Positions 13,184-25,550 of a stretch of 64,000 nt of DNA are shown in pieces. The notes below the pieces were generated by a model. It saw only the letters and a program-made list of their open reading frames with translations, had not been told where the DNA came from and did no database searches. Source of the DNA: Trileptium ribeirensis (lineage: Eukaryota; Nematoda; Enoplea; Enoplida; Thoracostomopsidae). How positions within the stretch are numbered: position 1 is the stretch's first letter; each line of letters begins with the position of its first letter. Made by a program: the position numbers and the translations under genes. The stretch covers positions 48,593 through 112,592 of the forward strand of contig JASANE010020362.1 in NCBI GenBank assembly GCA_030248225.1, given 5' to 3'.

Positions 13184-14069
13184 TAAGCCAGGTCTTATGT
13201 TGTTCATATTTTGTATTTTTAACGTTGTATGAATATAGTAAAAGAAACTCTTGTAAAATATTCTTTTAGTTATCACACCATTTACTGTTTGTGATAATTT
13301 TAAAGCAACTCAGTCAACATGAAATTGCCGCGGTTGTTTTATCGTCGTCAACAATGAGATCGAGATTCCTCCATTTCTAGCGAATTTTGTTAAAGATGTG
13401 CTTTAAATAATCGCCCGATAGTAAATCCTCACTTAAAAGCTAAGAACTTTTATTGGTTCATAAACAAATTTTGATTATTAGATGGAAAAGCTATCGCCGT
13501 CGTTTAGTTTGAATATAGTTGGTTCGTGTACCGTTGTTTCGCGCGTACATTCGTCGTGACCTAGAACCTCACAGTACCTAAAGCTACTTTTCATACGTGT
13601 CAGCACTGTACGCTTCGAGCTCTACGGGAATCGATAGGTCATCATATTAAGGAGCAGCATTGTATACCCGAAATTCATTTGTGTATTCGACTCATTATCC
13701 GTTACGCCGATGTTGATACATTGACTGTTCTACATACTTTGTGATGTTTATGATTATTTATGGTAATGTGCAATGTTTGCTACATATATATATATATTGG
13801 CTTTTCGTCTTGTATGCTCTGAAGCATAAAAAGAAGACTGCAAGTAGGAAATAATACTGCGATAACTTTAGTGGACTACAAGTCTTGTTATTGCGCGCTA
13901 AATGTGTCGATTTTTTACGGATATCAGTCCTCTGCAAACGTATGCAACTGGTTACATGACACTCTTGGCTAAGCGAGCATCTGATGCTGTTTGGTTGGGA
14001 AATCTTTATCATGTTTAAACAACTGAAGATGGTCGTTTTTCAAGGATTTGAACCGAAAATGCTTAAACG
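13184..14069. other. AT-rich intergenic DNA, nothing recognised
   Basis: An 84-codon minus-strand frame at 13758-14012 shows no motif. A short TA run is present near 13783. Confidence 0.4.
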
Positions 14070-14485
14070 ATATGATTGAAATTTCTGTGCAGGCGACAAT
14101 GCGCTTGTTTGAGCTATTTTCATTTAGGAAGTTCTTGTGAGGAAATCAGTCTGGCTGAATATTTAAAAATAGTGTTTTTAGACTATTTCAGTCGAAAAAC
14201 ATTTATGCTTGAAGTTTTTGTACCGGCGACAATTCGTTTCTTGTTCTCGATATTTACATTTAGGAAATCAATCTGGTTGGATGTTTGTGAATAATGGTTT
14301 TTTAGGTATTTCAATCGAAATCTTAATCTTTCTAACTATGTGCTTGAAATTTCAGTGCTGGCAATATTTACATTTAGGAATTGTGTTGTTAGGAAATCAG
14401 TCGAGCTGAAAATTTGAAAATACTTATTTTCAGATGATTTCAGTCGAAAATGCTTGAAATTTCTGTACCGCGAACAATCCTCTTT
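14070..14485 (+). repeat. Four-unit degenerate tandem repeat, period about 115-135 bp
   Basis: The phrase ATGCTTGAAATTTCTGTACCGGCGACAA, in variants, occurs near 14070, 14203, 14340 and 14450. Each is followed by ATTTACATTTAGGAAATCAGTC-like and ATTTCAGTCGAAAA-like segments in the same order. Two overlapping short open frames here come from this repetition. Confidence 0.8.
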
Positions 14486-15690
14486 GCGATATTTGTATCC
14501 TCTTGGCATTCCGTTGCGACGGTAATTAACATTCAGTATTTGTAGGTGAAATATGCATGGTTTGTGTGATATTTTATTGTTTACATTTTAGCCGTTTAGT
14601 ATTATTCATATAGTGTTATATTCAAACGATCATTGATCTGTTTTGCACAGTGAAGGGAGCATGATAGCTTCTAGCAATCGTCCACTTTGCAGCCATCGTT
14701 CCAGTGCGGCATAAATTGCAGTGAACGGTGAACAGTTTCGTTATAAAATATAATTGTTGGGGAAGAACACATGAGACCGGATCTTTGATCGTGTGGATTC
14801 CGTGTTTTTAAAATACTGTGTATACTTAAAATCATTCTTTCTGCTGGGCTATTGTGATTGAACAGTGTTATAGAACAATGTGAATATTTTTGTAGCTAAC
14901 CTATCGTAAGGTATATTCTGAAATTTTCATTGTTATATCAGTATGTAATATATAAAATAGTTAGATCGTTTGGTATAAAGAGCGGAAAATAGTTTTACTG
15001 TTAACTACATTTTGCTACTGTAACTCTTTAACAAGAGGGTTTTCGTGTATATTTGTTTGCCTAATAGAACTGTTGCGGCTACTGGTGTTTACCATAACTA
15101 CCAATATTTATAATTTTTCAACGACGTGACAGTATATATATATCGTTCACAGAGACCGGAACACCGCTTTCGCGAACATCTCGCACTGCTTTATCGATGG
15201 GGAACGCTTTGAATTGTTAACGTCAGACCATGATTCCAAATTTATAAAGAGCCCTTTTGACACTTTAATGCGTAGCATACATATACATGTACTAATTCTT
15301 GAAGATACTAGGCTGTGTTATGCGTCTTATTAATTTTACGAACCATGAACCCTTCCCTTCATTGGGCTACTCATTTGTTGCAGGGTATATTCTGAAATGA
15401 TGAACTAATTTAGTTCGTCGGGAGACAACCGTTGTTAGCTCGCTTTGTGAGGCGCCTTTACCACGATTAACAACTCTTAGATAGCGTTGTAGGTAACGTA
15501 AACAAAAGATTCAGGCTGCGACAGGACTGCATACTAATTCAGGCAGCAAAGCGTTAAATCTATAGGTGTCTACAGGGCTCCTTCCACGTCAAAATGGCAA
15601 AACAGGTTTTTAGAGTTTTTGTGAATTCTGTCCACAGTATCTCGCAGCACATATCTTGCAACACAGGGTAGGCATCGAAAAATGCACGCT
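14486..15690. other. AT-rich intergenic DNA, nothing recognised
   Basis: No open frame, tandem array or terminal repeat that I can support. Confidence 0.4.
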
Positions 15691-15699
15691 ATCAGAATC

Positions 15700-16480
15700 A
15701 GCTAATGGACATCTATAACTTTGAAAGTCAGGACAATTTTTATGGGACCGCTACCTGTGCTGCTGCAGACCCGAATATGGTTTGTCGACTCGTTTGTAGA
15801 AATAGTGATTTTTCAAATTTTAACGTGTCACTGTTGGTTTTTGCCATACAGTGTGTGCCTACCAGGTTATCAAGCACGCTGAACACAATGGCTTTGGTAC
15901 CTAGAATCTAACTTTACTATATTATACCTTCATGAGGTTTCGGGGGTTTTACAATCGACGAATCAGATTTCCCAAATGTAGTGCGTTTTCATTTTTATGA
16001 TTATGCGTTGCATACAGGGCATCCGGAATGGTCTATGTATAAGGTACTTCTGAAGACTGAATACAATGCTTTGGTCATTTTTAGTCTAGCGTGCATATTT
16101 CAAGCCCTTTCATGGACTTTAAATGAGTCTAGGGTCAATGAACCCTATTTCCAGAATATAGTGTGTCTTCTGTTATTTGGTTACTTGTTACTTACAGGTT
16201 AATGAACAATTGCCCTTATTAGTTTTTTGGTATTCTGAATACGATGGTATAGCTATGCTGGTTCCAACACATGTATCTTAAGCCTTTTCAGACGTTTTCA
16301 TCGGGTTTAAGACCAAGAACCCGATTTTAAGAAAATAGTATGTCTTCAGTTATGTGCTTACATATGGCGTAAAAATCATCAAGAATTATTTATATGGGTC
16401 CGCCGGTCGGCTGAATACGATGGCTTGCTATATCAACAAATACTTGATGCGTTGTCAGTTGTTTTCGATGGTTTCAAGAT
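15700..16480 (+). repeat. Degenerate tandem repeat, about three units
   Basis: CTGAATACAATGCTTTGG, CTGAATACGATGGTATAG and CTGAATACGATGGCTTGC recur near 16056, 16235 and 16411. A matching AGAATATAGTGTGTCTTCTG / AAAATAGTATGTCTTCAG pair lies between them. A more distant fragment (ACAATGGCTTTGGTA) is near 15886. The 68- and 73-codon frames here have no family signature. Confidence 0.5.
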
Positions 16481-17635
16481 CGACGAGGTGTTAAGATTCA
16501 GGGTTCGAGAAGTTTTAGGGTGGTATATACATAAAACACAGGCTGGTATAGGTGATTAAATAAAATGATAAACTTAAAACTGAAACCACGCTCGGTTCAT
16601 TTCACCCTAGATGTCCGGTTATTTTATTTTGCTAGGTCCGGATCCGGTTCCGAGTCCGGGTACCGCCGAAATATCCGGTTTAATGCCGGATTTTAATTCA
16701 AAACCCTATGGTTCTAGCTCGCTCGATCTAATATCTAGTGACATATTATGTTTACTAATAGTCTTGCTCGCCAAAAAGAACCATCTGATGACTGATTATA
16801 ATATAAAATTAAATGGCATTCAGATATGCGATAGTTATGTTGGCATATGTAATAGTCGCCGAAAAACCCGCTAATAAAAGTCTAATGATTCTCCATTCTA
16901 GGCGAGAATGGTCAAATAAAATTAATTTTCTAAATTTTATGCTCGCTCGCTACTCAAACGATGCTATCTCGTACTAAGATGCAGGCAGTGTGCAACTGTA
17001 GCTGTAACTTTTAATATGTGCCACGTACAAAGTTAGTTGGATTGTACTTCACGTAAAGATGACATAATTTTATTATGTCGACGAGAAAACTTTCCCAATT
17101 ATTTTTACAGAGGATTCAAATTACATGACTTGCACTTGGTATTAAATTACTATATAATAAACCAGCCACTTTAAAACTCGAGGGAAAAATTCGTACTATT
17201 AATTTTATGGGTTCCCTACGAGCTTACCTTAAAGCCAATCTAAATAACGTAGAAAAGTAGAACTAGTGTAAGATGTTAAACTAGTAGAAGATACGTTAAA
17301 CGTCAAACATTTACATCTAAACAATACTACAGAGGGCACGTTTTGGTTAAGTGTTGGATTCAAATGTTTCAGTTGACACCGCAGCAAAGCGCCAATATCC
17401 ATAAGGTAATATTTGAAATGGTCGCTACGAGACATTTCGAGTTACATATATATTAACAGTCATATTGTTATATATATGTATAAAAATATGATATATATGT
17501 ATCTATATTTATCATTTATCTGCGTAGTGGGGTTCCGGGCCCGGGTATTAATTTTGAAAAGTTGCAACTCTATAAACAATTTCTAGTAATAAATTTAAAC
17601 TAAAGTATAAAGGAGCTATTGCTACGGTTGGCTCT
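16481..17635. other. AT-rich intergenic DNA with a CCGG-rich patch
   Basis: At 16613-16690 the tetramer CCGG recurs several times in TCCGGTT-like contexts, an odd local CpG cluster. TA-rich simple sequence lies at 17440-17510. No gene is recognised. Confidence 0.4.
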
Positions 17636-17639
17636 GCTG

Positions 17640-17918
17640 CCACTCAGCCAACTTAGATAAGGTACCTATGGTCCCGCCCATACCGTCTAAAAATGATACA
17701 TAGGGGTGTTCGCCGTACCCTCTACAAATCATAAAAACTTAGAAGGTGTCTATCACACCACCTGTTTCCGATTAAGTAGTTAACAAGCTACCAATTAAAT
17801 CTTTTCAAAAATTATGTACGGTGTCAGGCACACCGCATTCAGTACGGTCTGTGTGGCACTCTCAGGTGTACATATGTGCCGAATAGTGCGGACATTATAA
17901 CCTGAACACGGAATTTAC
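17640..17918. mobile_element. Heavily decayed relative of the 510 bp TWA-target MITE
   Basis: The right end GCGGACATTATAACCTGAACACGG resembles GGGGACATTATAACGTGAACGCCGCA of the intact copies. AAGGTGTCTATCACACC, the AAGCTACCAATT-like segment and GTGTCAGGCACACC follow the internal order of that family. The left terminus is not recognisable. Confidence 0.5.
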
Positions 17919-17989
17919 TCCTGCTTCGCAAAAAGGTAAAATGATCATACATTCTCATGTGGTAAATGGGTACAGTGGTTGCCAACTCT

Positions 17990-18190
17990 CTCGAGGTGCG
18001 GACACCCTCGTCCCACCTACCCCAAGGCCTCGGATGTCAGCTTTAAGAGGAAAGAGGCGGCACAGGCCCAGAACCTATTGGTGCTTTTCGAGGGGAAAAA
18101 GGCGTCGCGACCGCCTCAACACCCGATCGTCGCCCCGACAACTCTCCCTCCACCCATCTACATCAGCACCTCGGACCTTGAGTATGTATG
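17990..18190 (+). pseudogene. Possible degraded coding fragment, unrecognised
   Basis: A block of markedly higher GC than its surroundings, open for 70 codons at 17979-18191. The composition (KRKEAAQAQNLL, then a proline-rich stretch PPQHPIVAPTTLPPP) reads more like real protein than the neighbouring frames. It could be a remnant of a retroelement gag or of a host exon; a second frame is also open. I cannot name a family. Confidence 0.2.
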
Positions 18191-18191
18191 A

Positions 18192-19950
18192 AAATGATGT
18201 ACTAGAAAATACATGTGTTACAAAGTAGGTCTTCCAAACACTGTCAGAGTAAATGTTCAAGTTATTGTGGGAACGGCAACACAGCGATATCCTTACACAT
18301 TCTTGGTGCATCTTATGTTAAGTAGTACCTATCTATAACAATATTTTAATGATTTTAGGACTTTATGAATATTCTCGTCTATTATATTACAATTTTGAAT
18401 ATTCGATAAATTTATATTATTTCTTAGCGCTGAAGCAGAAGAGTTTTTGGTTATGTTTGTGACGATATCATAACCGGTATTATAGAAATCGGTAAAAATT
18501 GTATAAATTAGATGGCCAATTAGATAGTATATATACAACCCTACGATGGATTTATCTAAAGCTTTTACAGTGAGTTGGTACACAAAAATACCAATTTATT
18601 TTGAAATGTAAATAATTCAATGTATATATCGAGAATGGTCCACGAACACCAAGTCCTCAAGCTTAGTAGGTGACAGTACCTAATAATTTAGCTACGGACA
18701 CACTAACATTGCTATTGCACGTCCCTTGATAAAACGTAAACTGTGTTTAGCTTCGCATAGTTTACCGAAAGATTTAGATTTCGCAGTCGCAGTTTTTCTA
18801 AGTATTACTAAAGTTACTATTATCGTTGTTGTTTCAATCAACGTTTCGTTTGTTTATTATTTTATCAAATTTTTAGCGGTTTTAGTTTTTTTTGGAGAAA
18901 AATTTTTGTCTAAAGTTTAGACAAATTGTTTTATCAGGCAGACGTGATTTCATATATTACAATATTCATCATAATTTAACTGCTGGGTTTTTGCTTAGAA
19001 AGTATGCAACGCAGTATTAACCCCGGTATTAAGTATTAACTTTACATCGCTTTTGCGCGATTTCAACACCTGCACAATTATATTTAATCATTTTCAAAAA
19101 AAATTATTACGTTTCGTTGATGGGTTTTAAATGCCTGTTTCACTGTCTCAACTGCTAAATAAATTCAACGGTTTTTAGTAAAAGCGGATATTTTAATAAA
19201 TTCAGCAAAATTTGGCATATTGCATAGTTCAACAATATTTAAAGCCAAAACAACACTAACAAATTTTCAAACTAACAATATTTTTGTTCCAAAAACCATT
19301 GAGAACGTGCAACTGAAGAACACATCGGGCGTTTTTTTTCTTTCAAAATGACATTGAAATGCTGCTAGTTACACATTTCTCAAGTAGGCAACGACTAAGT
19401 GTAATCATGCTGGAAGAGCGTTTGTGGTACACGATTCGAAAAAGCACTTCAACCTTTCAACATTGAGTTAGTTAGCTATTATAGTTGCCAGATCAAGTCT
19501 GAAGCAATAATTTCATTATCCGAATGTGGTCAACAATGAGGCCAGGCCGAGTTTGTACCACAACACGGCTGAGTTTCGTATTTATTATATTTTCTAGTCG
19601 GCGATGGTGATGTTTGTTTCGGTTTTATACACAGATTTTGGTGAAACCGGTTCTGAGCGACGAAAACGTGTTCTTAGTTATAACAGTTCTTACCGATTTG
19701 CCTCGCACAGTTTATGCTAATACATCACATATCATAGCTCTCCATAGGGGGTAGGGGGTTAGCACATTTCCAGCTTAGCCATATTTTTATTCCATCCGCG
19801 CCAAACGCGATAAAATTTTAACAATTACGGGCAAAATTGCAATATTACGAAAAAATAGAGAAAATAGTGAAAGTACAAGGAACAATTTGAGACAACGGAG
19901 CAATTATTGGTTACCTATCACAACTCACCCCGCCGGCATAACCATGTACT
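18192..19950. other. AT-rich intergenic DNA, nothing recognised
   Basis: Short open frames of 64-84 codons only. No terminal repeats or arrays seen. Confidence 0.4.
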
Positions 19951-19954
19951 TTAA

Positions 19955-20219
19955 CCCTTTCATACCGAATTTAATTTGCGTATCGTGCAATCTTTGACAA
20001 ATTCAAGCCCCCGCCGGGGATCGAACTAGGAACGTACGAGTGAAACTTGTGTACGCAAACCACTGAGCTATCTGGCAGGTATTACTCGGTTCCTTAAGGA
20101 AGCTCAAATCTTAAACGAATAACAACGCACGTTCAAACGTACGACATACGACAAACTCAGTAAACACAACGACTCTCAATGTGCATTATGTCCGTATGGA
20201 CCTAGCCGGCATGAAAGGG
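19955..20219 (-). mobile_element. TTAA-target MITE carrying a tRNA-like segment (intact copy)
   Basis: The ends are CCCTTTCATACCG and, inverted, CCCTTTCATGCCG (one difference). TTAA lies directly outside both (19951-19954 and 20220-20223). TTAA targets with CCC-starting termini are the habit of piggyBac-type elements. Read on the minus strand, the interior holds TAGCTCAGTGG and, 33 bases later, GTTCGATCCCC, the form of RNA polymerase III boxes A and B in tRNA-derived SINEs. There is no coding capacity. Decayed relatives occur near 25.3, 34.6, 51.6, 60.6 and 60.8 kb, so this is a family. Termini are clear; superfamily and transcription are inferred. Confidence 0.8.
20017..20070 (-). promoter_or_regulatory. 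tRNA-like box A and box B (possible internal pol III promoter)
   Basis: On the minus strand TAGCTCAGTGG (20070-20060) matches box A and GTTCGATCCCC (20026-20016 region) matches box B. The order and spacing are typical of tRNA genes. The surrounding sequence does not fold convincingly as a complete cloverleaf, so I call it tRNA-like, not a tRNA gene. Confidence 0.65.
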
Positions 20220-20223
20220 TTAA

Positions 20224-23200
20224 ACAGCAGGCCTTGGACAAGAATGATATATGGTTCACAGTATGCGGTTCAGGCTCAGTTCATTCATACGCAATACAAT
20301 CGAAACTAATCATAATAAAATTAAATTTCACCTTTCGATTAACGTTCAATAACGAATCTGGAGTTTAAAACAGATAATAAATGCCAATTGTGTATTAACT
20401 GCTGACAAATATACTAACCATTCACATTAAGATTTCCTTCTCTATATCTACTGCAGCTATAAATTGCTCAGTTAAAACTTTGTACTGCAAATTAACTGGC
20501 AGTGAATTTATGTCTGTTTAATTAATTGTACGATAAGTCAAGGAAGTTGTACTATACCAACAAAATACTGCTTTGCGTAGCTATTTATCAAGCCCTGGTA
20601 TGGTGTTATAAGTTATTTTTCACTTTTTTCCGCATAGAGTTACATATTTGATACATCTGCCGCTACGGTAAGAGCTTGGTCAACAATGTACGAAATATAT
20701 ACACATCAATTCATCTGGCAAACGGTTTATTTCTTTATATGTCTGTGCCGTATGACCCGTGAATGCAATTCGTCGACGATATCTTCTGTTTAATAATATT
20801 CATGCGAATGGTATGCGCTTTAAAACGCAGCACGCCTGAAAATTTGAACCAAAATGTGCTACCAATTAGAATTTTTAGAGCATAACGTCGGACTGCATTT
20901 GGATTATAGCTTTAACAACAACAGATGGCTTAACTCCAATAAATGTAATACTCACAAATACGTATATTCTTTCACAGCCTTAAACTTGTCAATAGCAAAC
21001 CGCTAGGCGAATTATCATAAATGTTGTACGCAAAAGTCCGGTTGTGGAAAAGCAAACATTGGGTAAAACTGAAACATTTAGAGAGTTTTTAGAGCATTGT
21101 TTTACTTCAGAGAAAAACAATCACAGCATGTTTATACCGTTTTCAAAATAACACCGTATAGTTATACAATGGCTGCATATGTACCTGTTTTTCTAACCAT
21201 TTTAAATACTTGTTGCTCCTAAAATGGTTTTTTTATAAATTTTATTCCTACATGCTCATAGGGGTAGGGTGGTTACGCCACCTCAGTCGTCTAAACCCTG
21301 CCTTGGCACGAAGCGCCCACTGCCCGTGAGTACCCCCAAATGTATATGCATAAACACATGTACTAACATATCCGTACATATAACCGCAAACCTAACTAAG
21401 TGAAAGTGTTTGATATAATTTTGATGATTTCTACAAATTTTTAAGCGAAATCATAACTTGGATCTTTTTTTTCTTCCATAGAAGTAGAACTACAATTTTG
21501 TCTGCTATGAATCAATGAGCCATGGCGTAACCGTTATCTGCGCTAGTGATGGTGATAGCGTTTTCCGTCTAGAAATTCACTCACGTCAGTATAAGCTTAA
21601 CGATAGTACTGCTGGATTGGCGCAAAAACTAAAATGTGTTGCTTTGATCCCAGTGGAAAATTGTAGTTTCCGAGACGGCATTTTGGAGCCAAATAAGCTA
21701 AACTAGTCAAGTTTGAAATGTGAGCTGAGCCGAACGCACCATGTAAACCTCTTATCTAGCAGGATATAACTTCTTCGGCCTCTAAATACTGCACCAACAG
21801 CTATGCATACTAGGCTTCTGTTTTGTAACACCTATTTTGACGATACCTTTTGTTACGGTCACCATGATAGGCAATCTTGTTCTGAAAAACATTTGATTCT
21901 GTACGCTGCTGATGTTCTCAATAATTTTTATGTCTACCTATCTTATGAAAACCATTCGCAATGAAACTGCTGTCGTTGTTTCGTATTTTCCGTTTGTTTT
22001 GTTAAAGTTTCTTTGGAACATTTCCCGATTTTTAGCTGGTTTGTTGTTTTTTATTTACTATTTCTTGATTTTACGTAAAATTACATTTGGACTTATAAAA
22101 TTATTTCTACCGAGCACACGAAAGAATATTTGACGTGTATGGGTAGAATAGACGTATGCGTTTGAACAGAAATATTTACGCCCAACGATGAGCTTCAGAT
22201 GTTGGTGTTTATTGATGGCTTCGTAGTAAAGCCTAACCCTGGTACAACTAAATTCTGTGCATGTAGATTAAAATTGAAACGGTGCTTTGTTAAATGCAGT
22301 GAAAGTTTCACTGAAACCCATATAACTAGATGCAAAGCTGTTACCGTTGGGTTGAAACTGGCAGTTTGGTTCAAAAATAGTAGAAAATACTCGATGGTGG
22401 CTATGTAATTCGTGTATAAAACTAGCAAACATAATAAATTACAAAAAGCGAACGGAGCAAATTGGGGTGATTTTAAAGTTTGCATAAAATTTATTAATTA
22501 GCTAACTAATTAATTAACTAATTAGCATATACGGCCAAGTTTTAGAGCTTCCGAAATGTCATTTTCGTTATCAGCGACATCGAAAATCCTCGGGTGCGAT
22601 TTTTCTATTTCAAGCACTTTGAAAATTTTCAAAAACATTAGCTAATTAATTGGTGATTAGCTAATTAACCAAATAGTTAGCATGTTTTTAACATTCTTGA
22701 ATAAACACCTGAATCGTAATCGACACGGCGATATGTCCTATACGCACCAAAACAATAGCTTTACAGTAATTTTTCATTGAAAATAAACAATTTTTGTTTG
22801 AAAATTCATTAAAGAGGCTAACACGCTTAACTAATTAGTTATATAATTACTAGTTAACTAAAATAAATTTTGACAAAAACTATATCTCTTGCACTTGAGG
22901 GACATTAGGCATTTCAAACAAAAAATCTAAACTGGCCCAGTAGTTATTGAGGAGTTTGACAGACCGATGGGCGAACGGACAGACTGTGCCAATTTTACTC
23001 CCTTTGGCGAAAACAAAAACGCTTCGCTTCGATCGGCTCAGTAAACAGTTTTTAATATGTTAAATAGCGTGGTCGTGAAAGTTAGATTTTAAATTGCTCT
23101 CGCAATCAAATAACCCTATTAGCAGGAGACTATCGTGGGCTTCTAGCCACCGTCACTAAGCTTTAATAACTTTGGACAATTTCCAATACGTAATTACACC

Positions 23201-23828
23201 CACTTCTGTAAAACACTTCAAACTAGTGCAGCCCCGACGGCCGAATTAATGTTTGAAGTGACTCAGGGTTTTCAATCCAACGGTGAAAAATTATCTTTGG
23301 TTTTAGACATTTAAACATAATATTTATTTCAAATATGCAACATTTTACTGTGGTTTCTTTGTTTAGTGCTCCAAGTCCTTTGCTTAGTTTTAATCTGAGT
23401 GACTTTACTGCTATGTATCAACAATCATCAAAACAACTATCAAGCCATAACAGTTGCAAAAAATCTGGGAATTCCCAAAGAGCAATCCCTAAACTCGCGG
23501 TTCAAGGTAGTTAACATTGCATTATGACAAGCCAAATATGTTAATGTGGATCACAATAAAAGAAATGCCATTTAGGGTGAGAACTACATACAAGATAGTA
23601 CAGCAGAGTAGGTGAAATCGTTTGGGACGAAGAAAAAAATCACTATAAGAAAGCGTTTTACTATATTCACCTTTATAATAATATACACAACAGGGCTGAA
23701 ACCAAAGAAACATTTAATTATTATAACATTTTCTCCATAAGCGCATTCAATATTTGCACAATCCATTGAATATATAAAATTAAGTTGTGTTAAGGCCTAA
23801 ATTATGAAAATCCTACAGTGTGAGCACT
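20224..23828. other. AT-rich intergenic DNA, nothing coding recognised
   Basis: Open frames stay below about 96 codons and carry no motif. TAATTAG-type simple sequence, including short palindromes, lies at 22490-22520, 22640-22690 and 22820-22865. A phrase GACAGACCGATGGGCGAACGGACAG at about 22959 looks like part of a dispersed repeat, but I find no second copy here. Confidence 0.4.
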
Positions 23829-24012
23829 GAGTGGTGACGCAGTTAGGTACTCCAAGAGGCTAGGGTAATACAAAATCAACATTCGCCAGGACTAGTTTTT
23901 TTGGCAAACTTAGCACATAAGTGGTGTCGCAGTTAGGTACTCTAAGAAGTGAGTGCAACACAAAACGTACATTCACTACAACTATTTCTTTTGGCAAACT
24001 TATCACATAATT
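23829..24012 (+). repeat. Two-copy tandem duplication, period about 92 bp
   Basis: GAGTGGTGACGCAGTTAGGTACTCC (about 23829) and AAGTGGTGTCGCAGTTAGGTACTCT (about 23921) each lead into ACATTCRCYA and TTGGCAAACTTA segments in the same order. Confidence 0.8.
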
Positions 24013-24202
24013 GAGCATTAATGTTAAGTAAAGCCAGGAACTGGACCGGGCAAGGTCTTGAAGCGATTACATTGCACGAAAGTCATCGTTATATTATTAT
24101 TATGAATCAGTATTACCCCAATGTGAATTAACGGGCTTTCCCCCTTAGTAATATATAAATTTAACACATGAATTTCATATTCGTCAAAGGCGTCAAAGGA
24201 AT

Positions 24203-25008
24203 ACTGTGTATCAAGAGGATTTTATACTCGATAGCACTATACCATTTTAAAAGTACTTTGTGCCCGATGTTTTTGTGAAAGCGTGAAATACGGCGAAGAT
24301 AATTCTACAGGGTACTCCTGAGTATCAAGAAGATTCTGAACTCGATATCGGTATAAGGCTTTGAAAGTACTTTGTGCCCGATATTTTTGTAAAAGCTTGA
24401 AATACGGCGAAGATGACTCGTTTGGGTACTACTGAGTATCAAGAGGATTCCGAACTCAATATAAGGCTTTGACAGTACTTTGTGCCCGATGTTTTTGTGA
24501 AAGCTTGAAATACGGCGAAGATAATTCTACAGGGTACTCCTGAGTATCAAGAAGATTCTGAACTCGATATCGGTATAAGGCTTTGAAAGTACTTTGTGCC
24601 CGATATTTTTGTAAAAGCTTGAAATACGGCGAAAATGACTCGTTTGGGTACTACTGAGTATCAAGAGGATTCCGAACTCTATATAAGGCTTTGAAAGTAA
24701 TTTGTGCCCGATATTTTTGTAAAAGCTTGAAATACGACGAAGATGACTCAACTGGGTATTGGTACTACTGAGTATCAAGAGGATTCTGAACTACTGAGTA
24801 TCAAGAGGATGTTGAGCTCCATATCGCTATAACGCTTTAAAAGTACATTGCGCCCGTTGCTTTTGTAAAGCTTATAACACGGCAAAGATTATTCGACTGG
24901 GTACTACTGAGTGTCAAGAGGATGTTGAACTCGATGTCAACGCTTGAAAGAACATTACATCGGATTTTTTGTGAAACCTTGAAATACGGCAAAATGAATG
25001 CGTCACCA
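24203..25008 (+). repeat. Minisatellite of about eight units, 108-119 bp, with dimer structure
   Basis: CTGAGTATCAAGAGGATTC begins each unit (about 24203, 24312, 24431, 24539, 24653, 24767, 24795, 24907). Each unit carries AAGTACTTTGTGCCCGAT and TTGTAAAAGCTTGAAATACGGCG. Units starting at 24312 and 24539 are almost identical and differ from the units between them, indicating duplication of a two-unit block of about 227 bp. The 24767 unit is a short partial one and the last two are the most diverged. Confidence 0.9.
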
Positions 25009-25308
25009 CATGGTCTTGTTATGAAGACTGAGCTAGGTGTTCGAATTCATAGCACAAGGAAAGGTACGAGTTTTCTAACAAAACTTGCTGCTTTCTACTG
25101 GTTTTTGACTGAAATGCTTTCAATTATTAGTCTTTTGCACTCATGGGTGATGTGTGAACCGTGGATGCATATGAATTTGGGTCTTGTGCTTCGATTGGCA
25201 CTGAGGATGTCAAAAGTTTCAACAGCCACGCCATTTAATATTTTTGACATTTTTTGTTATGATGCAAAGACAAAAACTCTTCTGTTCGACGGCATCATTT
25301 ATTTCGTA
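25009..25308. other. Interval between minisatellite and TTAA MITE; long open frame of doubtful meaning
   Basis: A 144-codon plus-strand frame (24922-25356) starts inside the minisatellite and ends inside the next mobile-element copy, so it is unlikely to be a gene. Its central part has no recognised motif. Confidence 0.35.
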
Positions 25309-25550
25309 TTAACCCTTTTACGCCCTTCTCTACCAATTGGCATCGAGTTGTGTTAGATGAGTCTGTCGCAAGATGTATGTTTGCGCGTACGTTATTCATT
25401 CTCTTGGCACTGTGGCTTAAGCAAGATGTCCAAATCGTTGGTCCGTTTTACGCTTGCCTGTACCATTACAGCTCGGGTTCAATTCTTGGTGCCGGATTGA
25501 GTGTGCTAAGTATTGCGCGATAACAAAGTAATTCGGCTTTCAGAGGAAAA
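25309..25550 (+). mobile_element. Decayed copy of the TTAA/tRNA-like MITE
   Basis: TTAA then CCCTTTTACGCCC opens the copy at 25309. A tRNA-like tail with GGTTCAATTC (box B-like) follows, then ATTGCGCGATAAC and AATTCGG matching the intact copy's 3' part. The right terminus is eroded. Confidence 0.65.

Noticed and set aside
20010..20075. Possible tRNA gene
   Set aside because: Only box A and box B are recognisable. The arms do not pair into a full cloverleaf and the sequence lies inside a MITE with relatives elsewhere in the window.
24922..25356. 144-codon plus-strand open frame, the longest in the AT-rich part
   Set aside because: It starts inside the 24.2 kb minisatellite and ends inside a MITE copy, and it has no recognisable motif, so it is most likely chance.
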